Positions 8,865 through 21,259 are shown, counted from the stretch's first letter. The stretch: DNA of 64,000 nt from JABCYV01 sp963729325 (GCA_963729325.1 CAVSNS010000053.1:124001-188000), one strand, 5' to 3'. Program-made: numbers and translations. The notes: a model not told the origin generated them from the letters alone.

Positions 8865-10640
8865 TTGCCAGACTTTCAAAATCCCCAACAAGATCCCGGC
8901 ATGGAGCGTAGGCTCCTGCTGGTGTTCGCGCTGACCTTTCTGGTGATCGCGCTGTCGCAGCCTCTGCTCAAGAAATATTTTCCGCAGCAGGCCGCGCCAT
9001 CTTCGCCCAAAGTTCAACCGCAGCAGCAGGCGGTCCAGGAGACGAACCCAAGTCTTCCTGCGCAGCCCCAGGCTCGGCCCGCTTCGCCAGCTGCTACAAC
9101 GCATGCGAATGCCGAGTCTGAAGCGGTCGTCGAGAACGACCTTTACAGGATTACCTTCAGCAATCGTGGCGGGCAGGTCAAGTCATGGATCCTAAAGAAA
9201 TATGACGACGACAAAGGCCAGCCACTTGAACTGGTGAACCGCACGGCTGCCGAAAAATACGGCTACCCGCTCTCCCTCTGGACCTACGACGAAGCCCAGC
9301 GCAATAAGATCAACTCGGCTTTTTACGTCGCGTCGGAATCAGGCACGCGGCAAGCTCCCGCTGAAATCTCGTTCGAATACGCAGACCAGGACGTGGCCGT
9401 ACGCAAAACTTTCAGATTTGATGATACTTATGTCGTGCGCGTAGAGACCTCGGTTGTTGCCAAAGGAAACCAGCTCACCGCGTTTCCCATGTGGCCTGCG
9501 GGTTTCGGCGATGAAACTACGTTGGCGTCCTACGCCGCCAGCCGCATCGAGTATCACAACAGCGAATCGACCGAGCGCACCCTTTTTGTGTTTCCCAAAC
9601 CGACTGAACGCCTGGCCATCAAGAGCATTGGCAGCGGCAACACGCTGCCGGGTCCGTTTAACTGGGCTGGGGTTGTCGACCAATATTTCGCCGCCGTGTT
9701 CCTGCCCGACGATCCGCATAATGCGGCCCTGGTGACGCTACGCAATTCGATCGATGTTCCCAAAGATTGGCAACATCCCAATCCGCAGGAGAGCACGAAG
9801 GTCGACGTATTGGGTGCGGCGGTGGGCAGTCTCCGCGGGCCCACCAGTGCGCGGATCTTTGTTGGCCCCAAAGCACTTCAAGTGCTCGAATCAGTGCCGG
9901 TGGCTGGGGTTGCTGATCATCCCGACCTGCGCGATCTGGTTAATTTCGGGTTTTTCGGTGTCATCGCCAGGCCGCTGTTTATTTGGCTCCGGTTGACCTA
10001 CGAACACGTTGTCCACAATTGGGGATGGGCTATCGCCATCCAAACCCTGATCATCAATCTGGCGCTCCTCCCTCTGCGTATCTCCAGCATGAAGTCGGCG
10101 CTGAAAATGCAAAAGGTTCAGCCGCAGATGAATTCCATCAAGGAGAAATATAAGAAGTACAGCATGCGCGACCCGCGCAAACAGGAGATGAACCAGGAGA
10201 TCGCGGACCTGATGAAGAAAGAGGGCGTCAGCCCAGCAGGTGGCTGCCTGCCTTTGCTGATCCAGATGCCGTTCCTATTTGCGTATTACAGCATGTTGGG
10301 CGCCGCCCTCGACTTGCGACACGCTCCCTGGCTCTGGGTCCGCGATCTATCATCTCCCGACCCGTGGCACATCCTGCCCATCGGCATTATTATCACGATG
10401 TTCTTGACCCAACGCATGACGCCCCAAGCGGGCATGGACCCGGCACAGCAAAAAATGATGAACCTGATGATGCCCGTGATGCTGGGTGTGATTAGTTGGA
10501 ACCTGGCGGCGGGTTTGTGTCTCTACTGGTCTGAAGGAAACCTCATCGCCATCGCGCAGCAGACGATCATGAACCGAACCAAGCTGGGCCGCGAGATGCG
10601 CGAGATGGCGCTGAAGAGGGCAAGGAAGAAAGATAAATAG
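8865..10640 (+). CDS. yidC: Membrane protein insertase YidC
   Basis: Inner-membrane insertase and chaperone of 591 residues. A hydrophobic anchor (LLLVFALTFLVIALSQPLL) is followed by a Gln/Pro/Ala-rich linker and a large periplasmic beta-sandwich (about residues 80-340). The conserved five-helix core includes LPLRISSMKSALKMQKVQPQ, ISPxGGCLPLLIQMPFLFAYY as SPAGGCLPLLIQMPFLFAYY, and a basic tail ending LKRARKKDK. The longest frame starts at a TTG at 8865; the ATG at 8901 (MERRLLLVF) is an alternative. Full-length, with no frame break. Confidence 0.97.
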   Translation: MPDFQNPQQDPGMERRLLLVFALTFLVIALSQPLLKKYFPQQAAPSSPKVQPQQQAVQETNPSLPAQPQARPASPAATTHANAESEAVVENDLYRITFSNRGGQVKSWILKKYDDDKGQPLELVNRTAAEKYGYPLSLWTYDEAQRNKINSAFYVASESGTRQAPAEISFEYADQDVAVRKTFRFDDTYVVRVETSVVAKGNQLTAFPMWPAGFGDETTLASYAASRIEYHNSESTERTLFVFPKPTERLAIKSIGSGNTLPGPFNWAGVVDQYFAAVFLPDDPHNAALVTLRNSIDVPKDWQHPNPQESTKVDVLGAAVGSLRGPTSARIFVGPKALQVLESVPVAGVADHPDLRDLVNFGFFGVIARPLFIWLRLTYEHVVHNWGWAIAIQTLIINLALLPLRISSMKSALKMQKVQPQMNSIKEKYKKYSMRDPRKQEMNQEIADLMKKEGVSPAGGCLPLLIQMPFLFAYYSMLGAALDLRHAPWLWVRDLSSPDPWHILPIGIIITMFLTQRMTPQAGMDPAQQKMMNLMMPVMLGVISWNLAAGLCLYWSEGNLIAIAQQTIMNRTKLGREMREMALKRARKKDK

Positions 10641-10732
10641 CTGTCAGCTTCTAGCCATTAACCGCTTGCTAATTGGGAGCCCGGGAAAATGAAAGCTGGA
10701 AGCGAAGAGCTAGCAGCCAGGAGCTAGAAGCT
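10641..10732. repeat. Short inverted repeat (agcttctagc/gctagaagct)
   Basis: The yidC-khpB spacer contains CAGCTTCTAGCC near its start and GGAGCTAGAAGCTG at its end, an inverted pair with related copies of AGCTGGAAGC and AGAGCTAGCAGC between. The right arm also supplies the AGGAG in front of the khpB GTG start. Probably a small interspersed repeat. Confidence 0.5.
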
Positions 10733-11269
10733 GTGGCCATTCCCGACAAAATCGCGTCCGCTAATAAAATCAATGAATTTTTGCGCGGCGTTGTCATCCA
10801 GGGCGGCCTGCACCTGAAATACCGAATCACTGTCGATCCGCCGCTCGCGGAGGAGCGTGACTGGGAGCGTCCCGAGATCCTGGTTGAATTTTCCGGACCT
10901 GATTCCGCATTGCTCCTGGAACGCGGAGCTGAGCTGCTGCGGGCAATCGAACTGCTCGCCCTGGAAATGCTCCGGCTCCCCGGCAACGAGCATGAGAAGG
11001 TCTGCTTCGACTGCATGAATCACCGAGCCCTGCGCCTGGAAGAACTGCGTCTGGCCGCCGATGTCGCGGCTGAAAGAGTCCGCAAGACTAGCGCTCCCTA
11101 CGAGTTCGCGCCTATGTCATCCCGTGAGCGTCGCATCGTTCACCTCGCGCTCCGGGACCATGAGGACCTGCGCACTGAAAGCGAAGGCATGGGCCTTCGA
11201 CGCTATGTTGTTGTCTATCCCAAGGATTACAAGCCGGTAAGCAAACCCGCTCGGCGGACCCTGCCCTAA
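10733..11269 (+). CDS. khpB: KH/R3H-domain RNA-binding protein (KhpB/Jag-like)
   Basis: RNA-binding protein usually encoded after yidC and linked to cell elongation and division in other bacteria. The frame shows a KH-like region (LLERGAELLRAIELLALEMLRLP) followed by an R3H domain (ELRLAADVAAERVRKTSAPYEFAPMSSRERRIVHLALRD, about residues 105-145) and the typical end TESEGMGLRRYVVVYP. There is no N-terminal Jag domain, so the protein is short at 178 residues. The GTG start at 10733 is preferred because AGGAG precedes it; an in-frame extension runs to 10673 through the repeat. Confidence 0.88.
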   Translation: MAIPDKIASANKINEFLRGVVIQGGLHLKYRITVDPPLAEERDWERPEILVEFSGPDSALLLERGAELLRAIELLALEMLRLPGNEHEKVCFDCMNHRALRLEELRLAADVAAERVRKTSAPYEFAPMSSRERRIVHLALRDHEDLRTESEGMGLRRYVVVYPKDYKPVSKPARRTLP

Positions 11270-11294
11270 GCGTCCCTCCAATTACAATTTCCCC

Positions 11295-12755
11295 GTGAAT
11301 CTCGACGACACCATCGTCGCCATCGCGACCCCGCCAGGTCGGGGTGGCATCGGCGTAGTCCGCCTCGCCGGCCCCGACGCGAAAACAATCGCGCTGCCTA
11401 TGCTTCGTCTGAAGCACGATCTCGAGCCCGGAAGGGCGATATTCGGAGAGTTGATTGAACCGGAGCCATGTGGCGCGGGCGCCCCCGCCCGCGAAAAAGC
11501 TGAGTTCGATTCAACAACGCAAAGCGGAACCACTCCGCATGGATCACGGCTCGAGGCCGCCGCGCCAAGCCCTCAATGCATCGACGAAGTCGTGGTTACC
11601 TATTTCGCCAAACCCCATTCCTACACCACCGACGACATCATTGAAATCTCCGCCCATGGCTCGCCTGTCGTTCTGCGGCATATCGTTGAGCTTGCCCTGG
11701 CGCGGGGCGCGCGCCTCGCCGAGCCTGGAGAGTTCACCATGCGGGCTTTCCTCAACGGTCGAATCGACCTCGCCCAAGCCGAAGCGGTGCGTGACCTTAT
11801 CGACGCGCAGACACTCTACCAGGCTAAAGTTGCTGCCCAGCAGCTCGAAGGCGCACTATCACGTCGTCTGCAACCGATCAAACAGATGCTGGTGGAACTG
11901 ATCGCCACTCTCGAAGCCGGCGTGGACTTTGCCGAAGATGACGTGTCCGTTCTCCCCGCAGACCAAATTCTGGAGCGTATTGCCGCTGTGCGGCAGCCGC
12001 TGCAAGATCTTGCTGGCTCGTTTACCTATGGGAAGATTGTCCACGAGGGCCTGACGCTTGCCATTATCGGACGCCCCAACGTAGGGAAATCGAGCCTCTT
12101 CAATTGTCTGGTCGAGCGCGAACGCGCTATTGTCACTGCCACCCCCGGCACGACACGAGACTTGGTCAGCGAAACCGTGGCCATCGGCGGTATCCCAGTT
12201 AAGTTGGTAGACACGGCCGGCATTCGCCGCGCCCTCGATGAGGCTGAAAGCATTGGCATTCGCAAGTCCATGGAGGCCCTTGCTGATGCCGACTTGGTGC
12301 TCGTGGTTTTTGATTGCTCTCAGTCTGTGACTTTTGAAGATCAAGAGTTGCTCGCCCAGGCAGAACGGCGGCCGGCAATTCTGGTAGTAAATAAGACGGA
12401 TTTATGCAGTTCTCAGTTTTCTGTTGTCAGTTCTCAGTTGCCCCAGGTACGGACTTCGGCTGTAACCGGTGAAGGGATTCCAGAACTCCGTGGCGAGATC
12501 CTTCGCTACATCGCTGGAGAGACTGGCGTCCAGGCGGAGACCGGATTTCTGACCAACGCACGCCACCAGGCATTAGTCCACAACTCCCTTACCGCCCTCG
12601 CCGGGGCAGTCGCCGCAGTTCATAACCGCGTTCCCCACGAAATGCTCTTGCTCGACCTTTACAGCGCCCTCAGGCCGCTGGACGAGATTACTGGAGCGAC
12701 CACCACCGACGACATACTCAACCTGATCTTCAGCAGCTTCTGTATTGGAAAATAA
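11295..12755 (+). CDS. mnmE: tRNA uridine-5-carboxymethylaminomethyl(34) synthesis GTPase MnmE
   Basis: GTPase that works with MnmG to modify the wobble uridine of certain tRNAs. The N-terminal folate-binding domain begins DTIVAIATPPGRGGIGVVRLAG. A helical domain flanks the G domain (GRPNVGKSSLFNCL, DTAGIRRA, VVNKTDL), and the protein ends FCIGK with its conserved Cys. At 486 residues it is longer than usual because of two in-frame insertions: about residues 55-95, containing CGAGAPAREKAEF encoded by a palindromic repeat, and SSQFSVVSSQL at about 376-386, inside the G domain after NKTDL. No frame break. Last gene of the rpmH block. Confidence 0.96.
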   Translation: MNLDDTIVAIATPPGRGGIGVVRLAGPDAKTIALPMLRLKHDLEPGRAIFGELIEPEPCGAGAPAREKAEFDSTTQSGTTPHGSRLEAAAPSPQCIDEVVVTYFAKPHSYTTDDIIEISAHGSPVVLRHIVELALARGARLAEPGEFTMRAFLNGRIDLAQAEAVRDLIDAQTLYQAKVAAQQLEGALSRRLQPIKQMLVELIATLEAGVDFAEDDVSVLPADQILERIAAVRQPLQDLAGSFTYGKIVHEGLTLAIIGRPNVGKSSLFNCLVERERAIVTATPGTTRDLVSETVAIGGIPVKLVDTAGIRRALDEAESIGIRKSMEALADADLVLVVFDCSQSVTFEDQELLAQAERRPAILVVNKTDLCSSQFSVVSSQLPQVRTSAVTGEGIPELRGEILRYIAGETGVQAETGFLTNARHQALVHNSLTALAGAVAAVHNRVPHEMLLLDLYSALRPLDEITGATTTDDILNLIFSSFCIGK

Positions 12756-12932
12756 CCATCCCTGAAATCTCGCACCTCTCGCCCCAGCCCCTTAACTTAA
12801 GCACTCGTAGCATCCTTCCGAATTCCAGAGTGGGAACTCAGTACGACCGTCCGTGCGCGCATTCCGCGTCTTAATTCTCGCTTGGTTGACTCCACGTGGA
12901 CAAAATGTCTGTGACTAGCGAGACACAGAAAA
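12756..12932. other. Non-coding spacer
   Basis: No gene seen. It holds one parS-like palindrome (GACTCCACGTGGAC near 12890) with weaker similarity to the two strong parS sites at 62.6-62.75 kb. Confidence 0.35.
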
Positions 12933-13532
12933 ATGGTTTCTTCCAAGCAGATTCTTGCCGTGATGGTTCTCTTCAACGCCATGTGCGTCGCCCAAGTTCG
13001 CCCCTACGTGGGCGGTGCTATTGGTCTGAGCGACTCGGGCTACACTTCGCCATATTTCGACGGCAACACGGGAATCGACGTCGATCTCGGCCGCTTCTTA
13101 ATGGAAGCCGAGAGCGGCGCTGACACCGCCAACAAACAGGACACGGGAAACGGCTACACCGTAAAAGCGCATGGATTGCTGATTTTCCGGGTTGCTCGCG
13201 GCTTGTACTTCGGAGGCGGGGTCCACTACAGCGAGGTCACCACTTCGTTGTACAAAAAACACGATCGCTGGCCGGCCGCGGAGGCGATGTATGAGAGACG
13301 GTGGTTGCGCGCAAACGTGGCATACCTTGCACCTGGCAGTGACCACCGCTACCATCTCACTGGCGCCCTGCTCGATTTGCGGATCCGGCTCGCAAAGGGC
13401 ATTTACTACCGGGAGCGCGTTACCGGCTTCGTCTACCGGAATCCCTTTGAAGCCAACCCCTCTTACCACAAGGGCTCAGACTTGGACTACGGCTTAATGT
13501 ACGTTTTTAAAGATCGTGCGGAAGCCAGGTAA
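12933..13532 (+). CDS. Secreted beta-barrel-like hypothetical protein
   Basis: 199 residues with an N-terminal signal peptide (ILAVMVLFNAMCVAQ), followed by alternating aromatic/Gly segments typical of small outer-membrane beta-barrels: VRPYVGGAIGLSDSGY, AHGLLIFRVARGLYFGGGVHYSE, LTGALLDLRIRLAKGIYYRERV, and a C-terminal strand LDYGLMYVFK. I recognise no named family. A structural or adhesion role in the outer membrane is inference only. It converges with ruvA, ending 10 bases before the ruvA stop. Confidence 0.65.
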   Translation: MVSSKQILAVMVLFNAMCVAQVRPYVGGAIGLSDSGYTSPYFDGNTGIDVDLGRFLMEAESGADTANKQDTGNGYTVKAHGLLIFRVARGLYFGGGVHYSEVTTSLYKKHDRWPAAEAMYERRWLRANVAYLAPGSDHRYHLTGALLDLRIRLAKGIYYRERVTGFVYRNPFEANPSYHKGSDLDYGLMYVFKDRAEAR

Positions 13533-13541
13533 CCGAGCGCT

Positions 13542-14132
13542 TCATTTCGAGAGCACTCCTAAGGCTTCGCGGAAGGTGGTCTCGAATGCGGCTGCCTTAC
13601 CATTTTTCGTCACCGCAGCCACGGCTCTTTCGGCAGTCGCGCGCTGGTAGCCCAGATTCACCAGCGCTGAGAGGACGTCCCCCTCAACCTCACTCATCGC
13701 CGGCGCTACCTTCATATCTTCCGCGCCTTGGACGGGGAGCTTGTCGCGCAGTTCCAGCACCATACGCTCGGCTGTTTTTTTTCCGATTCCGGGTATGCGG
13801 GTAAGGCGAGCTACGTCATTGCTTCGTATCGACCCCACCATCTCGTCCACCGCCATTCCGCTCAGAATTGTGATCGCCAGCTTTGGTCCGATTCCGCTTA
13901 CCGTGATCAGCTTCTCGAAGAGATGTTTCTCCGCCAAACGCAGAAATCCATAGAGCGCAATCTGGTCTTCCCTTACGTGCGTATGGACATGCAGCTCAAC
14001 CTCGCCACCAACTCCAGGCAAATCAAGAAAGGTGGGAACACTGACTGTCACATCGTAGCCAACTCCGGCGGTCTCAACGATGGCCTGGTTGGGACGCTTG
14101 GCCAGCAATTTTCCACGCAAGTGGGCAATCAT
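13542..14132 (-). CDS. ruvA: Holliday junction DNA helicase subunit RuvA
   Basis: Tetrameric junction-binding protein that loads the RuvB motor for branch migration. 196 residues, intact: the N-terminal OB fold (MIAHLRGKLLAKRPNQAIVETAGVGYDV), two helix-hairpin-helix motifs (LITVSGIGPKLAITIL and LTRIPGIGKKTAERMVLEL), and the small C-terminal domain III that contacts RuvB (ALVNLGYQRATAERAV). ruvB lies upstream on the same strand, separated by the 2.3-kb CBM9/DUF5916 gene. Confidence 0.96.
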   Translation of the reverse strand: MIAHLRGKLLAKRPNQAIVETAGVGYDVTVSVPTFLDLPGVGGEVELHVHTHVREDQIALYGFLRLAEKHLFEKLITVSGIGPKLAITILSGMAVDEMVGSIRSNDVARLTRIPGIGKKTAERMVLELRDKLPVQGAEDMKVAPAMSEVEGDVLSALVNLGYQRATAERAVAAVTKNGKAAAFETTFREALGVLSK

Positions 14133-14193
14133 GCTGCCGCTATTGTAGCTGCAGTTTCTATCCGGAAGCGCAGCCAGCTGATGTGAAGTCGTC

Positions 14194-16533
14194 CTAGAAC
14201 CGGAACAAGTACGACACCTTCACGAAAAACTGTCGGCTGTCGTTAATGTAGCTATTGCGGGTGCGAACGATACTTCCCGTGCTCGGATCGACCAGCAAAT
14301 CGTGATCCAGGTTCTGCAGATCGCTGTTATAACCCACGTAAATTGCCGTGCCCGGGTGCACCAGATAGGTAATCAGAAAATCCGCGTTGAATTGCTTGCT
14401 CGTCGGGAGCGAGGTAAACGTAGAGTTAGCCAAGGTCGTCGTATATTGCAGAATCACACGCAACGAGAGCTGTCGCGTGAACTGCCAGTTCCACCTGCTC
14501 CGCAAAATGTGATTGTTGAACACGGCGGCGTTACTGTTCCGGTCACGCAGGCGGTTGAACAGATATAAATTGTCAATCTTCAGCGCTGTTAGCGGGCGGA
14601 CGGAAACCGTAAGATTGCCAGAGTCGGCGCGGTCGAGTACCGGTGGCCGATTGGCCGAAGGCACAAAATTCACCCCGTCCCCCCATTGATAGTATCCCTG
14701 CAAGTTAACCTGCGACAGATAGTTGGTTGCAAAAACGATCGCGCTGTTGTGCTCGTGGAAGTCCTGGTCTTGCGGGAGCGCCGGAAAATCTGAGGGCCGC
14801 AGCCGCTCCCGGAAATTGGTGTAGGGAGAGAAATTTAAGTAGGATTGCCCCTTCAAGAAAAACGTCAGCGCCGGGTTGTAATACGTGTCGAGACGCGTCC
14901 CGTCGTGCGCCCAAACATTATCCGTGTAGATGGTCGGTCCCCACGACAAAAGAGGTCCGCTCTTTGGACGGAACCGGTAATCGAAGTTGTTTTTCATGTC
15001 CCGGATGTCCACCCGGTTTACGAATCCGGCATTCGTGGTAAATCCCGGACTGATGTCGTTGTAGGCAAGGTCATAGTCCACATTCGCGCCGGCATACACC
15101 GTCTCCACTTTCGACGCCGGACCTGCCTGATACTTTCCGAGCTGGCTTTGCGTCGAGCTTTCCACCAGCTGGAACATGCTTGTCCAGTGCGGGTTAAGCT
15201 TGAATCGGGCGTCGGCGCCCCCGATTCGATTGAATGCGCTCGCCCCGGGAAACTCCCAGTCGGTGTAGATCAATCCCAAACTCGATTGGCCGAAAATGTC
15301 ACGGCTGATTCGCCCAATCGCGAACGTTGCGCGATCTCCCGACCGCGGATCATTGTCGGGAACAATTTCCCCTGGACCGCGATCGTCAGAAGCTAAAACT
15401 CCGATCGAGTACGGCCCCATCTTTCCCGTCAACCGCGCGCCAAACTGCGGATCGCCAATTTGCCGCGTGAAGACCAGATCGATCGGAGTCTTGAAATAAT
15501 CCAGGTTCTCCATAAAAAATGGGCGTTTCTCTGGAAAAAACACAGCGAAGCGCTGGTTCACCGTAATCTGGGGCTGGTCCGATTCGACCTGACTGAAATC
15601 GGGATTGGCAGTCACGTCCAGTACGAGGTTGTCATGCAGGATGAACTTCGAGTCCATTCCGCCTCTAAAGTCAGCCGCGCTGCTATTAAAAAAAGGAGTC
15701 GGATTGTGCGTGTCCAGCGCCCGGAACGACCGCAGCAGCCCGTAAGGATTGAACTGCATATTTCTTCCCGGCGAGATTCCTTCCAATCCATTTGCTGTTG
15801 CCGCCTGGGCGAGCCGGCCCTCGAGTCGCTGGGAAATCGGCGGCCAGAAATCGTCCTCATTCTCACGCAGAATCCCGCGATACAGGATGATCCCCCATTC
15901 CTGCTGTCGGGCTGGGGAAAAACGCAGGCTCTTAAAGGGAATCGCCATCCAGACGACATAGCCCTGGTTGGTCAGCATGCCTTTCGAATCCCATACCGTA
16001 TCGAATGAGGAGTCGAAGTTTGTCATGTTTCCGGTGCTGTCCTCGTGCGGCTCTTCCGTCCAGATGGCGTCCCATTGCACGCCCAGGGGCGTGGTCTGAA
16101 ACGCATAAGCTCGCCGCCGGTCGTGGAAGGTGTCCAGCATCACTTCGACCGTATCGTCTTCAAAAATGTCTTCCCGCCGTGACATGCGAGCCCGAACTTT
16201 CCCTGGTTCGTCAAAGCACACGAACACCGCGTATAGATTCTTGTCGTCGTATCCCAGATAAGCCTCGGTCGGTTGCGAGGCGGGCTGTCCGTCATGCGGA
16301 TATCGCTGCACGAAACTGGTGATCTTCACCATCTGGGATGCGGTATCTCCCAATGGCCGCATGGTAAGAAATTCTTCTAGCGCCGGTGGACCTGACAATC
16401 GGGGAATAAGCAGCGTAGGCGTTGAAACAGCTTGAGGCGGGACCTCTTTTTGAGGCGCAGAGCCAGACCAAGCCACAGGGACCAGAAAGCACAGCAGAAT
16501 CAGAATCCGGGGAAGTGTTAGAAACTTAGGCAC
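14194..16533 (-). CDS. Secreted CBM9-like / DUF5916 protein
   Basis: 779 residues. A signal peptide (ILILLCFLVPVAWSGSAP) is followed by an N-terminal domain like carbohydrate-binding family 9 (about residues 45-250: PTEAYLGYDDKNLYAVFVCFD, DTFHDRRRAYAFQTTPLGVQWDA). A long DUF5916-type region rich in beta strands then runs to the end (NPDFSQVESDQPQITVNQRF, FPEKRPFFMENLDYF, closing SRQFFVKVSYLFRF). The final aromatic Phe suits an outer-membrane barrel. Such proteins are common in Acidobacteria and Bacteroidetes; the ligand is unknown. Frame intact. Confidence 0.8.
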   Translation of the reverse strand: MPKFLTLPRILILLCFLVPVAWSGSAPQKEVPPQAVSTPTLLIPRLSGPPALEEFLTMRPLGDTASQMVKITSFVQRYPHDGQPASQPTEAYLGYDDKNLYAVFVCFDEPGKVRARMSRREDIFEDDTVEVMLDTFHDRRRAYAFQTTPLGVQWDAIWTEEPHEDSTGNMTNFDSSFDTVWDSKGMLTNQGYVVWMAIPFKSLRFSPARQQEWGIILYRGILRENEDDFWPPISQRLEGRLAQAATANGLEGISPGRNMQFNPYGLLRSFRALDTHNPTPFFNSSAADFRGGMDSKFILHDNLVLDVTANPDFSQVESDQPQITVNQRFAVFFPEKRPFFMENLDYFKTPIDLVFTRQIGDPQFGARLTGKMGPYSIGVLASDDRGPGEIVPDNDPRSGDRATFAIGRISRDIFGQSSLGLIYTDWEFPGASAFNRIGGADARFKLNPHWTSMFQLVESSTQSQLGKYQAGPASKVETVYAGANVDYDLAYNDISPGFTTNAGFVNRVDIRDMKNNFDYRFRPKSGPLLSWGPTIYTDNVWAHDGTRLDTYYNPALTFFLKGQSYLNFSPYTNFRERLRPSDFPALPQDQDFHEHNSAIVFATNYLSQVNLQGYYQWGDGVNFVPSANRPPVLDRADSGNLTVSVRPLTALKIDNLYLFNRLRDRNSNAAVFNNHILRSRWNWQFTRQLSLRVILQYTTTLANSTFTSLPTSKQFNADFLITYLVHPGTAIYVGYNSDLQNLDHDLLVDPSTGSIVRTRNSYINDSRQFFVKVSYLFRF

Positions 16534-16639
16534 CGATCAGCGCACACACACCCTCTCATGGCGTACCCCTTGCCCCCTACAGGGTCGGATGCAAGATACA
16601 CCATCGCTTCCCGATGCGAAACACTAGAGTTTCGAGGAA

Positions 16640-17684
16640 TTAGAACAGTGAACTCTGTCTGCGGTTTGGCGTAATCCCGAAGTGCTCGTAGGCTAACTGC
16701 GTCGCCACACGACCACGCGGCGTGCGATTGAGGAATCCTATCTGAATTAGAAACGGCTCATATATCTCCTCAATCGCGTCCGCTTCCTCCGCCAGCGCCG
16801 CCGCTAGCGTGTTTACGCCGACCGGCCCGCCCTGATACTTTTCAATGATGGTCAGGAGCAGCTTGCGGTCAACTTCATCGAAGCCGTGGCGATCCACTTC
16901 CAGCATCTGCAGGGCTGCTTGCGCCGTGGGCAGATCAATTTTCCCGGCGCCTCGGACTTGGGCATAGTCGCGCACCCGGCGCAGCAGCCTGTTTGCAATT
17001 CTCGGAGTTCCACGTGAGCGACTGGCGATCTCCCGCGCCCCGGCATCATCGATCTCAACCGCCAGTATGTCGGCGGAGCGCTCCACGATAATCCGCAAGT
17101 CTTCGTGAGCTATAGAACTCCAGCCGCAGCACGATCCCAAAGCGCGAACGCAGTGGGGACGAAAGCAGTCCCGCCCGCGTAGTCGCGCCGATGAAGGTAA
17201 ACGGCTTCACGTCCATGGTGTGCGTTCTTGCCGCCGGCCCCTGCCCAATGATGATGTCCAGTTTGTAATCCTCGAGCGCCGAGTAGAGAAGCTCCTCCAG
17301 CGTCGGCTGCAAGCGATGCACTTCGTCAATGAACAACACCTGCTTGTCGCGGAGATTGGTTAGGATCGCGGTCAGGTCGCCTTTGATTTGCAACGTTGGA
17401 CCTGAGGTCTGCTGGAAGGGCACGCCCAGCTCATTGGCGATGATCGTCGCCAGCGTAGTCTTGCCCAAACCCGGCGGGCCGTAAAGCAGCACATGATCCA
17501 GGGCTTCGCCGCGCGACCGCGCCGCCTCAATGGCTACCGCCAGATTTTCTTTGACTTTAGGCTGTCCGATGAACTCCGCCAGCCGTTGCGGCCGCAGCTT
17601 CAGCTCAAACGACGAGTCGTCCTCGACCGGCGCCGCCGACACTAGGCGCTGCTTTAAATCAGGGATGTTTTTGGCAGTAGCCAC
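16640..17684 (-). CDS. ruvB: Holliday junction branch migration ATPase RuvB, frameshifted
   Basis: Hexameric AAA+ motor of RuvABC. The N-terminal part has Walker A GPPGLGKTTLA, Walker B VLFIDEVHRL, sensor GATTRAGLLSSPLRSRFGI; the C-terminal winged-helix part has RGTPRIANRLLRRVRDYAQV, QIGFLNRTPRGRVAT and YEHFG. One extra base near 17112 splits the gene after LRLEFY; the expected HEDLRIIVERSA continues in the other frame. I prefer a GTG start at 17684 (VATAKNIPD); a TTG at 17720 is possible. Confidence 0.93.
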
Positions 17685-17745
17685 TGGCCGGATAGTAGAA
17701 CGAAATCCGAAATCAGGCAATTGCTCAGAAGAGTCGAGGAACTAG

Positions 17746-17813
17746 TGTAGGCGCGAGCGTCCTCGCTCGTGCTTGCGTTTTAGCCTGCACGAGCGAGGAC
17801 GCTCGCGCCTACA
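17746..17813. repeat. Perfect 27-bp inverted repeat, GTAGGCGCGAGCGTCC family
   Basis: Left arm 17746-17772 starts TGTAGGCGCGAGCGTCC; the right arm 17787-17813 is its exact reverse complement, with a 14-base loop. The arms themselves contain the smaller hairpin CGAGCGTCCTCGCTCG. It fills the ruvB-clpB spacer. It is the best-preserved copy of this family in the window. It could act as a transcription barrier, but there is no T-run after it. Confidence 0.9.
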
Positions 17814-17819
17814 TTTCAG

Positions 17820-20474
<2,655 letters not shown>

Positions 20475-20640
20475 AGCTTTATTCCTCATCCAATTGTCAC
20501 CCTGAGTGGAACGAAGGGCCTATGTATTTTTTGTTCTTCACCCCGCTCAGGAATGACTGACAGCATAAAGAACGGGAGACGGCATCTCTACCGTCTCCCG
20601 GTCAAGAATCCTGCCGAGCTAGTCTCGGCGGTCAGCTGCG

Positions 20641-21130
20641 TTACGCGGCTTTGCCGGCGCCTTTGGCTTCCAGACGTCTTTTCGCTTCCCACGTTGACTT
20701 TGATCTGCTTCGGCTTGGCCTCGGCTTTCTTGGCCAAGCTGATCTTCAGAACACCCTTGTCATAGTTGGCGGTTGCGCGGTCAGCGTCTACCGTATTGGG
20801 AAGCGTAAAGGAACGGGTAAAGCTTCCATACTGCCGCTCGACCCGGCGGTAATTTTCTTCCTTCTCTTCCTTCTCGAATTTGCGCTCGCCGTGCACGGTC
20901 AGGACGTTGTTCTCGATCCGGACATCGATGTCTTTCTCGTCGATTCCCGGAACCTCAATCTTCAGCGTCACATTGTGCTCGTCTTCGTAGACATCTACAG
21001 CCGGAGCGAAGTTGCTGGTGGTCAAAGATTCATCCCGCCCTTCGCTATACGAATCGCGGAAAAGCCGATTCATGCGGTCCTGCAGCGTGCTGAACTCACG
21101 GAAAGGATCCCAACGGGTTAATACAGTCAT
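20641..21130 (-). CDS. hsp20: Small heat-shock protein Hsp20, frameshift near the end
   Basis: ATP-independent holdase of the alpha-crystallin family. The start MTVLTRWDPFREFSTLQDRM is typical; the alpha-crystallin domain spans about residues 45-140 (FAPAVDVYEDEHNVTLKIEV, VPGIDEKDIDVRIENNVLTV, YGSFTRSFTLPNTVDA). A one-base break near 20690 hides the true end, which reads RLEAKGAGKAA with a TAA at 20641-20643; uncorrected, the frame runs to 20588 with an unrelated tail. It lies upstream of clpB on the same strand, a sensible chaperone pair. Confidence 0.92.
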
Positions 21131-21259
21131 GGCTAAGTCCTCCTTCGAACTAGCTTAGAAATTTTTGGGTTGAAACTTCACCGCTTTGGATGAAGCTTTA
21201 GTGTAGTTCGATGCTAAAATATGAGTGTGTTACTATCAAGTATTGGATTATACATATTT

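Noticed and set aside
12887..12903. Third parS site
   Set aside because: GACTCCACGTGGAC shares only the core; outer bases do not match the two strong sites.
21131..21250. CIRCE (HrcA) operator upstream of hsp20
   Set aside because: Only half-matches (CACTC, TTAGCAT); no inverted TTAGCACTC-N9-GAGTGCTAA.
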